A stretch of 64,000 nt of DNA from an uncultured Planococcus sp. (GTDB lineage: Bacteria > Bacillota > Bacilli > Bacillales_A > Planococcaceae): the NCBI GenBank assembly GCA_947502505.1, contig CANNAE010000001.1, positions 1 to 64,000 of the forward strand, written 5' to 3'. The notes under the pieces are model-generated. The model had not been told where the DNA came from, searched no databases, and saw only the letters and a program-made list of their open reading frames with translations. Position numbers and translations under genes: made by a program. Shown piece by piece: positions 27,895-35,601 of the stretch (positions are counted from its first letter, which is position 1; each line of letters opens with the position of its first letter).

Positions 27895-30369
27895 ATGCCG
27901 AAAAAGATTTTTACTTCTGTAATGGCGACAACACTGGCTTTGACAGTCGTCGGAATGTACGATTCGCAAAAAGCGGATGCAGCTGAAGGCGATTTCGAGT
28001 TAACGATCATGCACACGAATGATACGCACGCGAACCTGGACAACGCGCCGAAACGCGCAACTTTAGTCAAGCAGCTCCGTGCGGCGAACGAGAACAGCCT
28101 ATTACTTGATGCAGGCGATGTCTTCTCAGGAACACTTTACTTCAATCAATTTGAAGGTCAAGCAGACTTAGCTTTGATGAATTACATGGGCTATGACGCT
28201 ATGGTTTTCGGAAATCACGAGTTCGATCTTGGTTCAAGTGCAGAAGGGCATGCGGCTCTTGCTGAATTCGTTGGGAATGCAGATTTCCCAATGCTTGGCG
28301 CGAACGTAAATTTCTCAGGGGATACTAATATGTCACCGCTTGTAGCGGGGGAAGCATTTACTAAAACGGCGGCTAACGGACAAATCTATAGCGGCGTCGT
28401 GAAAGAAGTGAACGGCGAGGAAGTTGGGATCTTCGGATTGACGACAGCTGAAACGGAATCAATTTCGAGTCCTGGTGACGTAGAGTTCACGGATTATCTT
28501 GATGCTGCTGAAGAAGCGGTAACTTGGTTTGAGGGGCAAGGCGTGAATAAAATCGTCGCTTTGACGCATATCGGTTATGACGATAACGCAGCAATTGATA
28601 ACGACCGTACGCTAGCTACAGAAGTTGATGGCATCGACGTCATCGTCGGTGGGCATACGCATACAGAAATTCAACCACCAGTAGAAGTAGAAGATACTGT
28701 AATTGTCCAAGCAAATGAATATGGTAAATTCCTCGGGCAACTTGACGTCACTTTCGATGAAGAAGGGAATGTCGCTGAGTTTGCTGGAGAATTGCATGAC
28801 ACTGGTAAAGATTCAGAAGTAGCAGAAGATGCTGGAGCAGTTGAAGCCTTAGCGCCATACAAAGAAGAAGTGGAAGACTTGAAAGAAGAGGAAATCGGCG
28901 TTGAAGCAAATGTCTTCTTGAATGGCACACGTGGAGAGTTCGGCATTCGCTTAAGTGAAACAAATCTCGGGAACTTCATTACAGACGGCATGCTCGCTAA
29001 AGCAAAAACGATTAATGAGAACACAACAATTGCTATGCAAAACGGAGGCGGTATCCGCGCTTCCATCGAAGAAGGGCCGATCACTTATGGTGAAGTATTA
29101 ACAGTCTTGCCATTCGGCAATTCACTGGCCATCATGGAAGTCACTGGCCAGGAAATCAAAGATGCACTCGAGCACAGCGTCCGTGAGTATCCGAAAGAAA
29201 ATGGCGGATTCCTGCACGTATCTGGCATGTTCTTCAACTATGATGGCAAAGCGCCAGCTGGCGAACGCGTCTTGTCCGTCTTCGTCGATACTGGTGATGA
29301 GAACTACGACGAGTTGGATTTGGAAGAAACGTACACAGTAGCTACGAACACATTCACTGCTAAAGGCGGCGACGGCTACGACATGTTCGGCGAAGCTTAT
29401 GCTGAAGGCCGTGTAACGGAGCCAGGCTTCACAGACTGGGAAATGTTCGAAGAGCACGCACAATCCTTCGCTGACGAAGGCGTAGAGCCATACGAAGAGC
29501 GCCGCATCAACCAAGTGCGCTTGTCTGGTGAAAACCGTTACGAAACAGCAATCGCTGTATCGAAACAAGGCTGGGAATCTGCTGACACTGTCGTTATCGC
29601 ACGCGGTGACCAGTATGCAGACGCTTTGACAGCAGCTCCACTTGCTGATCAATACGATGCTCCAATCCTATTGACACGCTCTGGTGGACTTGCAGCAGGT
29701 GTTGCTGAAGAAATCGCACGCCTTGGCGCAACAAACGCTATCGTATTGGGCGGCACGCAAGCTGTTTCAGCTGATGTGGTTACTGAACTAGAAGGACTTG
29801 ACCTCGAGGTAGATCGTATTGGAGGAGACACTCGCTACGATACTGCAGTGGCAATCGCAGCTGAGCTTGAGACAGATGGCACCGAAGCAGTCGTCGTAAG
29901 CGGCTTGAACTTCCCAGATGCCTTGTCTGCCGGTTCTTATGCAGCTGTCAATGACAAACCGATCTTGTTGACGCGTCCAGACCGCATTCCTGCAGCAACA
30001 GCAGACGAACTTGAATCCTACGATACAACAACGATTATCGGTGGATCTCAAGCCGTTTCTGAAGAAGTAGCAGATGAAATGCCGGATGCAACGCGTGTCA
30101 GCGGTGCTGACCGTTACTTGACGTCTGCGGCAGTAGCTGAGCTATTGTTTGAAGACGCTGGCGAAGGCTTGGCAGCTAACGGCCAAAACTTCCCGGATGC
30201 TTTGACTGGAAACGTACTCGCTGCAGCTTATGAAGCACCGATGCTTCTAGTGAAAAAAGATTCAGTGAACGCAACAGTTGAAACACGTGCCCATTACTAC
30301 GGCACTGTCTTCACTTCAGGCGGAACGCAAGTCGTTTCACCAGAAGTCATCAAAGCATTGCACGATTGA
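27895..30369 (+). CDS. Secreted 5'-nucleotidase with CWB2 anchor
   Basis: An 824-residue protein. Signal peptide about residues 1-29 (SQKADAAEG). The calcineurin-like metallophosphatase domain contains IMHTNDTHANLDN, DAGDVFSG, FGNHEFDLG and GGHTHTE metal-site motifs. The 5'-nucleotidase C-terminal domain (about 330-520) contains the QNGGGIRASIEEGPITYGEV substrate region. Three CWB2 repeats follow (about 539-824). It would dephosphorylate extracellular nucleotides at the wall surface to give nucleosides and phosphate. ATG 27895 follows aggatggtg. The region upstream has a cre-like site and a 5' hairpin. A secreted nuclease at 37497 could supply its substrates. Confidence 0.92.
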   Translation: MPKKIFTSVMATTLALTVVGMYDSQKADAAEGDFELTIMHTNDTHANLDNAPKRATLVKQLRAANENSLLLDAGDVFSGTLYFNQFEGQADLALMNYMGYDAMVFGNHEFDLGSSAEGHAALAEFVGNADFPMLGANVNFSGDTNMSPLVAGEAFTKTAANGQIYSGVVKEVNGEEVGIFGLTTAETESISSPGDVEFTDYLDAAEEAVTWFEGQGVNKIVALTHIGYDDNAAIDNDRTLATEVDGIDVIVGGHTHTEIQPPVEVEDTVIVQANEYGKFLGQLDVTFDEEGNVAEFAGELHDTGKDSEVAEDAGAVEALAPYKEEVEDLKEEEIGVEANVFLNGTRGEFGIRLSETNLGNFITDGMLAKAKTINENTTIAMQNGGGIRASIEEGPITYGEVLTVLPFGNSLAIMEVTGQEIKDALEHSVREYPKENGGFLHVSGMFFNYDGKAPAGERVLSVFVDTGDENYDELDLEETYTVATNTFTAKGGDGYDMFGEAYAEGRVTEPGFTDWEMFEEHAQSFADEGVEPYEERRINQVRLSGENRYETAIAVSKQGWESADTVVIARGDQYADALTAAPLADQYDAPILLTRSGGLAAGVAEEIARLGATNAIVLGGTQAVSADVVTELEGLDLEVDRIGGDTRYDTAVAIAAELETDGTEAVVVSGLNFPDALSAGSYAAVNDKPILLTRPDRIPAATADELESYDTTTIIGGSQAVSEEVADEMPDATRVSGADRYLTSAAVAELLFEDAGEGLAANGQNFPDALTGNVLAAAYEAPMLLVKKDSVNATVETRAHYYGTVFTSGGTQVVSPEVIKALHD

Positions 30370-30380
30370 TCGAAATAACG

Positions 30381-30413
30381 ATACCCGGCTGCTTAGGCAG
30401 CCGGGTATTTTTA
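30381..30413 (+). terminator. Terminator after the 5'-nucleotidase gene
   Basis: Stem atacccggctgc / gcagccgggtat, loop ttag, followed by T5. Confidence 0.85.
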
Positions 30414-30478
30414 TGTTCATTGGACGTTTTGCACAGTGGGGGACGTACTAAGCCTTATTCACAAGAAGCGTATACCAC

Positions 30479-30520
30479 ATAAAAAACCAGGCTCCCATTT
30501 GTGACGAAGGGATGCCTGAT
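30479..30520 (-). terminator. Terminator of the M50-like gene
   Basis: On the minus strand: arms aggcatccc / gggagcct with a loop of about 12 nt, then ggtttttt. One unpaired base. Confidence 0.55.
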
Positions 30521-30556
30521 TTTGATTGCCAGAAATTATCGGGGCCGGCAAAACCA

Positions 30557-31015
30557 TTACGCAGCTTTTTGCTCACGATACAGATGGACTAATTTCTTCC
30601 CGTCGGTATCTCCGAAAATGGTGGTTAAAGGGAGGAGGTTGATCACGACATTTAAATAAGAAACGAATATGAAACTATCCAGATAATTACGGAAAACCCC
30701 GAGCTCATAGCCTGTCGTGAGATCCAAGATTACCGCGCTGGCCAAGTTGAACAAGATGCCGCCCAAATAGAAAAGGGTTCTCTGGAACTTGCCCAGAATT
30801 TCAATATCTTTTGCAACAACTTGCCCTCCCGCAAAATACGCCACCCTCAGGTAGAACAGCTTGTACTTCCATAAAACTTCGCCATTCCCAATACTCAATT
30901 CAAGCAACTCACCGCCCGCTAACTTCAAGAAAAAAGCATGCCCCGCCTCATGGATTAACGCGATAAAAGGAAATACGAACAAAGCGATCACAATAAAATT
31001 GATGAAAAAATCCAT
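30557..31015 (-). CDS. Small M50-like membrane metalloprotease family protein
   Basis: A 152-residue membrane protein with a HEAGH zinc motif at the end of the first hydrophobic segment (residues about 20-24). Further segments and a late FGDTDGKKL stretch resemble the second metal-ligand region (NxxPxxxxDG) of site-2-type proteases. It is about the size of YwmF/DUF-type minimal M50 homologues. The start at 31015 is supported by GAGGGG just upstream; the longer frame to 31048 begins before the SD. Whether it is a working intramembrane protease is unknown. It is convergent with the nucleotidase gene. Confidence 0.7.
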   Translation of the reverse strand: MDFFINFIVIALFVFPFIALIHEAGHAFFLKLAGGELLELSIGNGEVLWKYKLFYLRVAYFAGGQVVAKDIEILGKFQRTLFYLGGILFNLASAVILDLTTGYELGVFRNYLDSFIFVSYLNVVINLLPLTTIFGDTDGKKLVHLYREQKAA

Positions 31016-31159
31016 ACAACTGCCCCTCTGCCAATAGGTTTTGTCCAAAAGCTAAGTGTAATTTTTTACCATAATAGTATATACGGCAGAAATTCTAAAC
31101 AGTTTCATCAAATTCACAAAACAGGGCATCGATTGCTAAAAACCCCCTAAAAGAACACA

Positions 31160-32173
31160 TCAACTCACCATCTAGCCAGTCACCATTCCCAGGAAGCGAT
31201 TTCCCCACAAGCTGGCAACTGAATACAGAAGCAGATCCGCCGGTGCACACCACAAACAATGAAATTTCCAAGCTGTCCAGCGCAGAGGGGTGAAGCGAAG
31301 TAGTAAGACAAGCGTTCTTCTTGGCTTACTACGAAAGCTCAACCCCAAGCCCGGCAGCGGCTACCAACATGAAGCTGAAATCAAAGCTCAAAACCACTGC
31401 CCACTCAAACCCATACAAACTCGCCCCAGGAAGTGATTCCCCCAAAAACCGGCAACTGAACAAAGAAGCAGATACGCCGGTGCACACCACAAGCAATGAA
31501 ATCTCCAAGCTGCCCAGCGCAGAGGGGTGAGCCGAAGCACTAAGACGGGTGCTCTTCCCGGCTTAGTTCATGAGGCCAACCCCAAGCCCGGCAGCGACTA
31601 CCAACATGAAGCGAAAATCAAAGCTCAAAACGACTGCCCACTTAAACCCATACAAACTCGCTCCAGGAAGTGATTCCCCCAAAAACCGGCAACTGAATAA
31701 AGAAGCAGATTCGCCGGTACACACCACAAGCAACGAAATCTCCAAGCTGCCCAGCGCAGAGGGGTGAGCCGAAGCAATAAGACGGGTGCTCTTCCCGGCT
31801 TAGTGCATGAGGCCAACCCCAAGCCCGGCAGCGACTACCAACATGAAACGAAAATCAAAGCTCAAAACGACTGCCCACTCAAACCCATACAAACTAGTCC
31901 CAGGAAGCGATTCCTCCACAAGACGGTAACTGAATAAAGAAGCAGATCCGCTGGTACACACCACAAGCAATGAAATCTCCAAGCTGCCCAGCGCAGAGGG
32001 GTGAGCCGAAGCACTAAGACGGGTGCTCTTCCCGGCTTATTGCATGAGGCCGACCCCAAGCCCGGCAGCGGCTACCTAACCGATGCGAAAAGAAAAGCAA
32101 TAAACAAGTCGACACATCAACTCTCACTATCTACTTTCACACCAGTCCCGGGAAGCGATCCCCCACAAGCCAT
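31160..32173 (+). repeat. Tandem intergenic repeat array C (unit 237 bp)
   Basis: Four units. Hairpins start at 31300, 31537, 31774 and 32011, exactly 237 bp apart. The first has arms gtagtaag-a-caag / cttg-g-cttactac; the others have gca(c/a)taag-a-cggg / cccg-g-ctta(g/t). Shared blocks with arrays A and B are ggaagtgattccccca, ccggcaactgaa and agcaatgaaatctccaagc. Orientation is the same as A and B. No gene is supported between 31016 and 32218; the overlapping short frames on both strands are repeat-derived. Confidence 0.85.
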
Positions 32174-32209
32174 AAAAAAGCCCTCCAACCGGAATCCCGG
32201 AAGAAGGGC
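32174..32209 (-). terminator. Terminator of the minus-strand polysaccharide operon
   Basis: Minus strand: gcccttc / ggagggc around an inner ttccggg-attccgg hairpin, followed by T6. Confidence 0.65.
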
Positions 32210-32218
32210 AAGCATCAC

Positions 32219-33223
32219 TTAATAAGAATCCACATCCGACTGCGACAAATGCCAATCAGCCAGTTCGTCATATGCCCCGCTGCCAGTGAAATCCTTGATC
32301 ACAAACGGCATCGGGCTATTGATATGGAAAAAGCCGGCTTTCTTCAAAGCACGATAGCGCGGGCTATCCGGCACCGCCCAACAATTGAGCGCATCCGCTT
32401 TTGTATGGCGGCGGATGGCCTTCAATTGATCCGCAATAATCGCTTCATCATTCGGGCCAAACAAATCAACAATCGTAGTAAAGGTGACACCGTTCGCTTT
32501 TGTTTCCTCATGCAAGACGCAATAGCCTTCCGCATAGCCATTCTGCTCCAGCGTATACACCTGGTAATCCTTCGTCGGATGGTCCAGGAACCGGCGCTGG
32601 AGATAGCCGCCGCTGCGCTTGGCATGAAGCGGGTACTGGCTTTCAAAACGGCCGTACAGCATATCCGTCACCGGCAGGCGGTCGCCGAGCTCGCGCAAGT
32701 GATGCGAGCTTTTTTTCGGTACGCTGACAGAGAAGGCTTTGTCGATCGGCGATTGAATCGCTTTTAACTTGCCGACCTTCGCCGCAAGCAAAGCTCCTGG
32801 TTTATTGACAGCCAAAAAGCGCGGGACATTCCCAAGATCTTTGCCGTCTGCGACTTTCATGAACACTTGTTTTGCTGTCTCGGCAGGGAAGCCGTAAAGG
32901 ACATCGATCCCTTCAGCTTCACATTCCTGAATCATGCGGGAAACGATCTGTTTGTAGATGCCGCGCCCCTGGGCTTCGGGATCGACCATGATGTCGACCC
33001 GTTCACTGAGCACAAGTTCCTTACCTTGCTGGCGCGCCGTCAGCTTAAGGAAAGCCGCATGGCCGTTAATCTCGCCGTCTTCTTCGGAGACAACAATCGT
33101 TGCGCTCTCCGGAAAGGTTTCAAACTTCCATTGCCATTCGGCAAGTGAGCGTTTTTTGCCGAATACTTTTTCATAAAGGGCATTGATGCCCAGTTCATCG
33201 CCGGGCTGGTATAGGCGGATCAT
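32219..33223 (-). CDS. GNAT family N-acetyltransferase in a polysaccharide operon
   Basis: A 334-residue protein with an N-terminal GNAT domain. The acetyl-CoA loop region is RVDIMVDPEAQGRGIYKQIVSRM, and IRLYQPGDELGINALYEKVF starts the fold. The C-terminal half looks like a second, degenerate GNAT-like domain (FTTIVDLFGPNDEAIIADQL). Its start overlaps the stop of the preceding O-antigen-ligase-like gene (ATGA), so it is translationally coupled and last in the operon. It probably acetylates a sugar nucleotide, lipid-linked sugar or amino group in the polymer made by this operon. The acceptor is not known. Confidence 0.75.
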   Translation of the reverse strand: MIRLYQPGDELGINALYEKVFGKKRSLAEWQWKFETFPESATIVVSEEDGEINGHAAFLKLTARQQGKELVLSERVDIMVDPEAQGRGIYKQIVSRMIQECEAEGIDVLYGFPAETAKQVFMKVADGKDLGNVPRFLAVNKPGALLAAKVGKLKAIQSPIDKAFSVSVPKKSSHHLRELGDRLPVTDMLYGRFESQYPLHAKRSGGYLQRRFLDHPTKDYQVYTLEQNGYAEGYCVLHEETKANGVTFTTIVDLFGPNDEAIIADQLKAIRRHTKADALNCWAVPDSPRYRALKKAGFFHINSPMPFVIKDFTGSGAYDELADWHLSQSDVDSY

Positions 33224-34683
33224 AAAGTTTCACCGTCATCCCGAAGGCCGAAATCTTCGCGGCGAGATGCAGCCGCAAGGAGCGCGAAGAACGCGAGGCC
33301 GAAAATATCGGATTCCCATAGGTTGTAGACTAGGCCCATGAAATACGCGCCGAGCAAAATGCTCGCAGTAAGGGAATACAAATAGCTTTCTTTATGCTTT
33401 TTCGCATAGCGCCAGAGCATCAATAACAAGAATGCGGCAAAAGCGATAACGCCGAGCACGCCGGTTTGGACAATGATTTGAATGTACTGGTTATCAGAAT
33501 AGAATTTATGGCCGATTTCATATTCACGGTAAATCGGGGAACCGTTCGAAAGGGTGGTGGAGTCGCCGAAAGTGGCAAATCCGGTACCGATAATCGGGTA
33601 ATCCATAAATACGTTAAAACCGGTTTTGACAATGAACAAGCGGCCGGAGCTTTGGCTGCCGGTAACCGTGTCTTCACTGAATGTGCTGCCGATGCGGTCG
33701 CGGAAGCCTGATTCGCCGCCTACATCGAATTGCTGGATATTCGTCACTTTCTCGCTGCCGGTATCTGTGCTTTCAATGAAATTCGTCAGCAAGTTCAGCG
33801 GCAATACGACGATGACGAGTGCAATCACCGTGTATTTGACGAAATCGATCAGCACGCTCATCTTGCGCGTCATAATCAAGAAGGCAACAGCCGCGATCAG
33901 AAATCCTAACCAAGTGCCTCGCGAGTAAGTCAACACAAGAATGCCGACTAACAGGACATTGAGAATATCCATATAAAGCGGTTTGAATTCCTTCAGTTTA
34001 TTCTTCGCATAATAGAAGGCGATGAACGCGAACATCAAGTAGATGCCGAGCACGTTCGGGTTGCCGAGCATGCCGTAGATGCGCACGCGGTTTTTGGCAG
34101 ATAATGCCATGGCCTGCCAGGACTCAGGCAGGAAGAAGTTGCGGATCGACAGTTTCTCAGCCATGGCCTGGATGATGACCAAGATGGCCGTCCAAATGAA
34201 AATCCAGACGAGATTGATCAAATCCTTGCGGGTGATGCCAAGTCGGTAAACGATGTAATAGACCAAATAAAATAGCATGAATTGGCGCAATTGCATCGCA
34301 ATCAAGATCGGGCTGATGCCCATGATAAGTGCAGAAATGGAGCCGATGGCAAGGAAAGCGAAATAAGCATATTCGAAATTCTTGAAATGGAATAGCTTCC
34401 CGATGGATTTGCGGTTCATCCAGAACACTTTGAACAAGGCACCGAATACGATGGCTTCTGTCAAATAGCTGAGCGCCGGGTTGTATTGCGTGACAAACTC
34501 ACGGACCGGGATGTAGACGAACAGTAGCAGGATGCCGTGCTTTGGATTGATGAACGCGTAAGCGAACAACACTAGAGTCAGGGCATAGCCGATGATGGCA
34601 AGTTCTGAGTAACCTATTAGCATGATGGCGATCAAGGCGATGAGCCAAAACCATTTTTCGTTATCGTTCTTAAAAAAGTTCAT
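33220..34683 (-). CDS. O-antigen ligase / Wzy-type polymerase family membrane protein
   Basis: A 487-residue protein with about 12 membrane segments and one large extracellular loop (about residues 285-400). The loop holds the Wzy_C-type motif region around SGRLFIVKTGFNVFMDYPIIGTGFATFGD and a later YSDNQYIQIIVQTGVLG. Such proteins polymerise repeat units or transfer finished glycans on the outer membrane face. ATG 34683 is chosen because TTGGAGG precedes it; ATG 34701 would include the SD. It sits between a PIG-L deacetylase and a GNAT gene, downstream of a flippase, which supports a polysaccharide assembly role. Confidence 0.8.
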   Translation of the reverse strand: MNFFKNDNEKWFWLIALIAIMLIGYSELAIIGYALTLVLFAYAFINPKHGILLLFVYIPVREFVTQYNPALSYLTEAIVFGALFKVFWMNRKSIGKLFHFKNFEYAYFAFLAIGSISALIMGISPILIAMQLRQFMLFYLVYYIVYRLGITRKDLINLVWIFIWTAILVIIQAMAEKLSIRNFFLPESWQAMALSAKNRVRIYGMLGNPNVLGIYLMFAFIAFYYAKNKLKEFKPLYMDILNVLLVGILVLTYSRGTWLGFLIAAVAFLIMTRKMSVLIDFVKYTVIALVIVVLPLNLLTNFIESTDTGSEKVTNIQQFDVGGESGFRDRIGSTFSEDTVTGSQSSGRLFIVKTGFNVFMDYPIIGTGFATFGDSTTLSNGSPIYREYEIGHKFYSDNQYIQIIVQTGVLGVIAFAAFLLLMLWRYAKKHKESYLYSLTASILLGAYFMGLVYNLWESDIFGLAFFALLAAASRREDFGLRDDGETL

Positions 34684-34707
34684 AATATCCTCCAAATGCA
34701 TTTATAA

Positions 34708-35586
34708 TTAGCGGCTTTGATAAATCGCCTTTTTCAACTTCAAATTCTTGAAGATCGCCCACCACAAAGTAACGGTGCGATTCGCTTGTTTGAAATGATT
34801 TTCGTATTGGCGGTCGCCAGATTTCAAGCGGTCGGCCGCTTCGATGAATTGCTGCGGTGTGTTCTCGATGAAGGTTTCTACGTAGCGTGCTTGGGTTTCT
34901 TTTGTTTGGGCTGCCTTAATCTCGGCGAGCGCCAAAAACCCATCAAACGCGATCACTTGGCTTTTGAATGCTTCAGTCGCCCGTTGTTTGAGCGGGAATT
35001 GATCGGTAATGTCCATAACACAATTGATCGCTTCCGGGGGGACCGGGCAATTGATCTCATATTCGCGGACGATGCTTGGCTGATGTTTTGTATGCTTCAA
35101 GGCATCAGCTACTAAATGGGCGCTATAGACATGATCCGGATGGGCATCGATCAAGCTGGTCGTATAGACGGTATCCGGCTGGATTTCGTCAATCAGCTCC
35201 ACGAAACGTTCGCTTGATGCGACCTGCTTGATTTCACTATCGGGATAATCAAGATAACGCACGTCTGTAAAGCCCAGCAGGTCCTGGATCGAGCGCAGCT
35301 CCTGCTTGCGCGTTTCGGCCAGTGCATCGGCTTCTACGGGAGCGGCATTGCTGTTTTTGCCATCGGTGATGATGGCGATCGTGACTTGTGCGCCGGAATC
35401 CGCATAGCGCCGGATCGTTCCGCCGAGACCGATCGTTTCATCGTCAATATGAGGGGCGAATACGAGTACGCGCTCTGCCGGTTCAAGCGGCGTCAGCGGT
35501 TTGTTCGCTTGATAGAAGCGTTTCAAGGAAGCTTTGATTGCCGGATTCAGTACCGGCGCCGCATTTTTCATTAATGCTTGTTTCAT
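34708..35586 (-). CDS. PIG-L family deacetylase
   Basis: A 292-residue LmbE/PIG-L protein. The zinc-binding motif APHIDDETIGLGG (variant of AHPDDE) lies near residue 50, and the third ligand region is SLIDAHPDHVYSAHLVADAL. It lacks a signal peptide, so it should act in the cytoplasm on N-acetylated sugars such as a GlcNAc-lipid or sugar nucleotide. The SD AAGGAG lies upstream of ATG 35586. It is 15 bp downstream of the flippase gene. A deacetylase followed by a GNAT acetyltransferase in the same operon suggests that an amino group in the polymer is exposed and re-acylated. That is inference. Confidence 0.82.
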   Translation of the reverse strand: MKQALMKNAAPVLNPAIKASLKRFYQANKPLTPLEPAERVLVFAPHIDDETIGLGGTIRRYADSGAQVTIAIITDGKNSNAAPVEADALAETRKQELRSIQDLLGFTDVRYLDYPDSEIKQVASSERFVELIDEIQPDTVYTTSLIDAHPDHVYSAHLVADALKHTKHQPSIVREYEINCPVPPEAINCVMDITDQFPLKQRATEAFKSQVIAFDGFLALAEIKAAQTKETQARYVETFIENTPQQFIEAADRLKSGDRQYENHFKQANRTVTLWWAIFKNLKLKKAIYQSR

Positions 35587-35601
35587 AATGTGAAAAACTC
35601 C

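Noticed and set aside
11318..30369. S-layer protein locus with SLH anchoring
   Set aside because: No SLH motif is seen and no csaB gene. All five anchors are CWB2, and each head is an enzyme.
15460..32173. Idea that the arrays encode a repeat protein because unit lengths 252, 246 and 237 are all divisible by three
   Set aside because: No frame stays open from unit to unit; each unit has stops. The divisibility could be chance (about 1 in 27).
15460..32173. CRISPR arrays
   Set aside because: Repeats are about 240 bp with no 28-40 bp repeat and unique spacer pattern, and there are no cas genes.
31321..32222. Plus- and minus-strand short frames in array C
   Set aside because: Repeat-derived frames on both strands with no SD. 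They repeat because the DNA repeats with a 237-bp period, which is a multiple of three.
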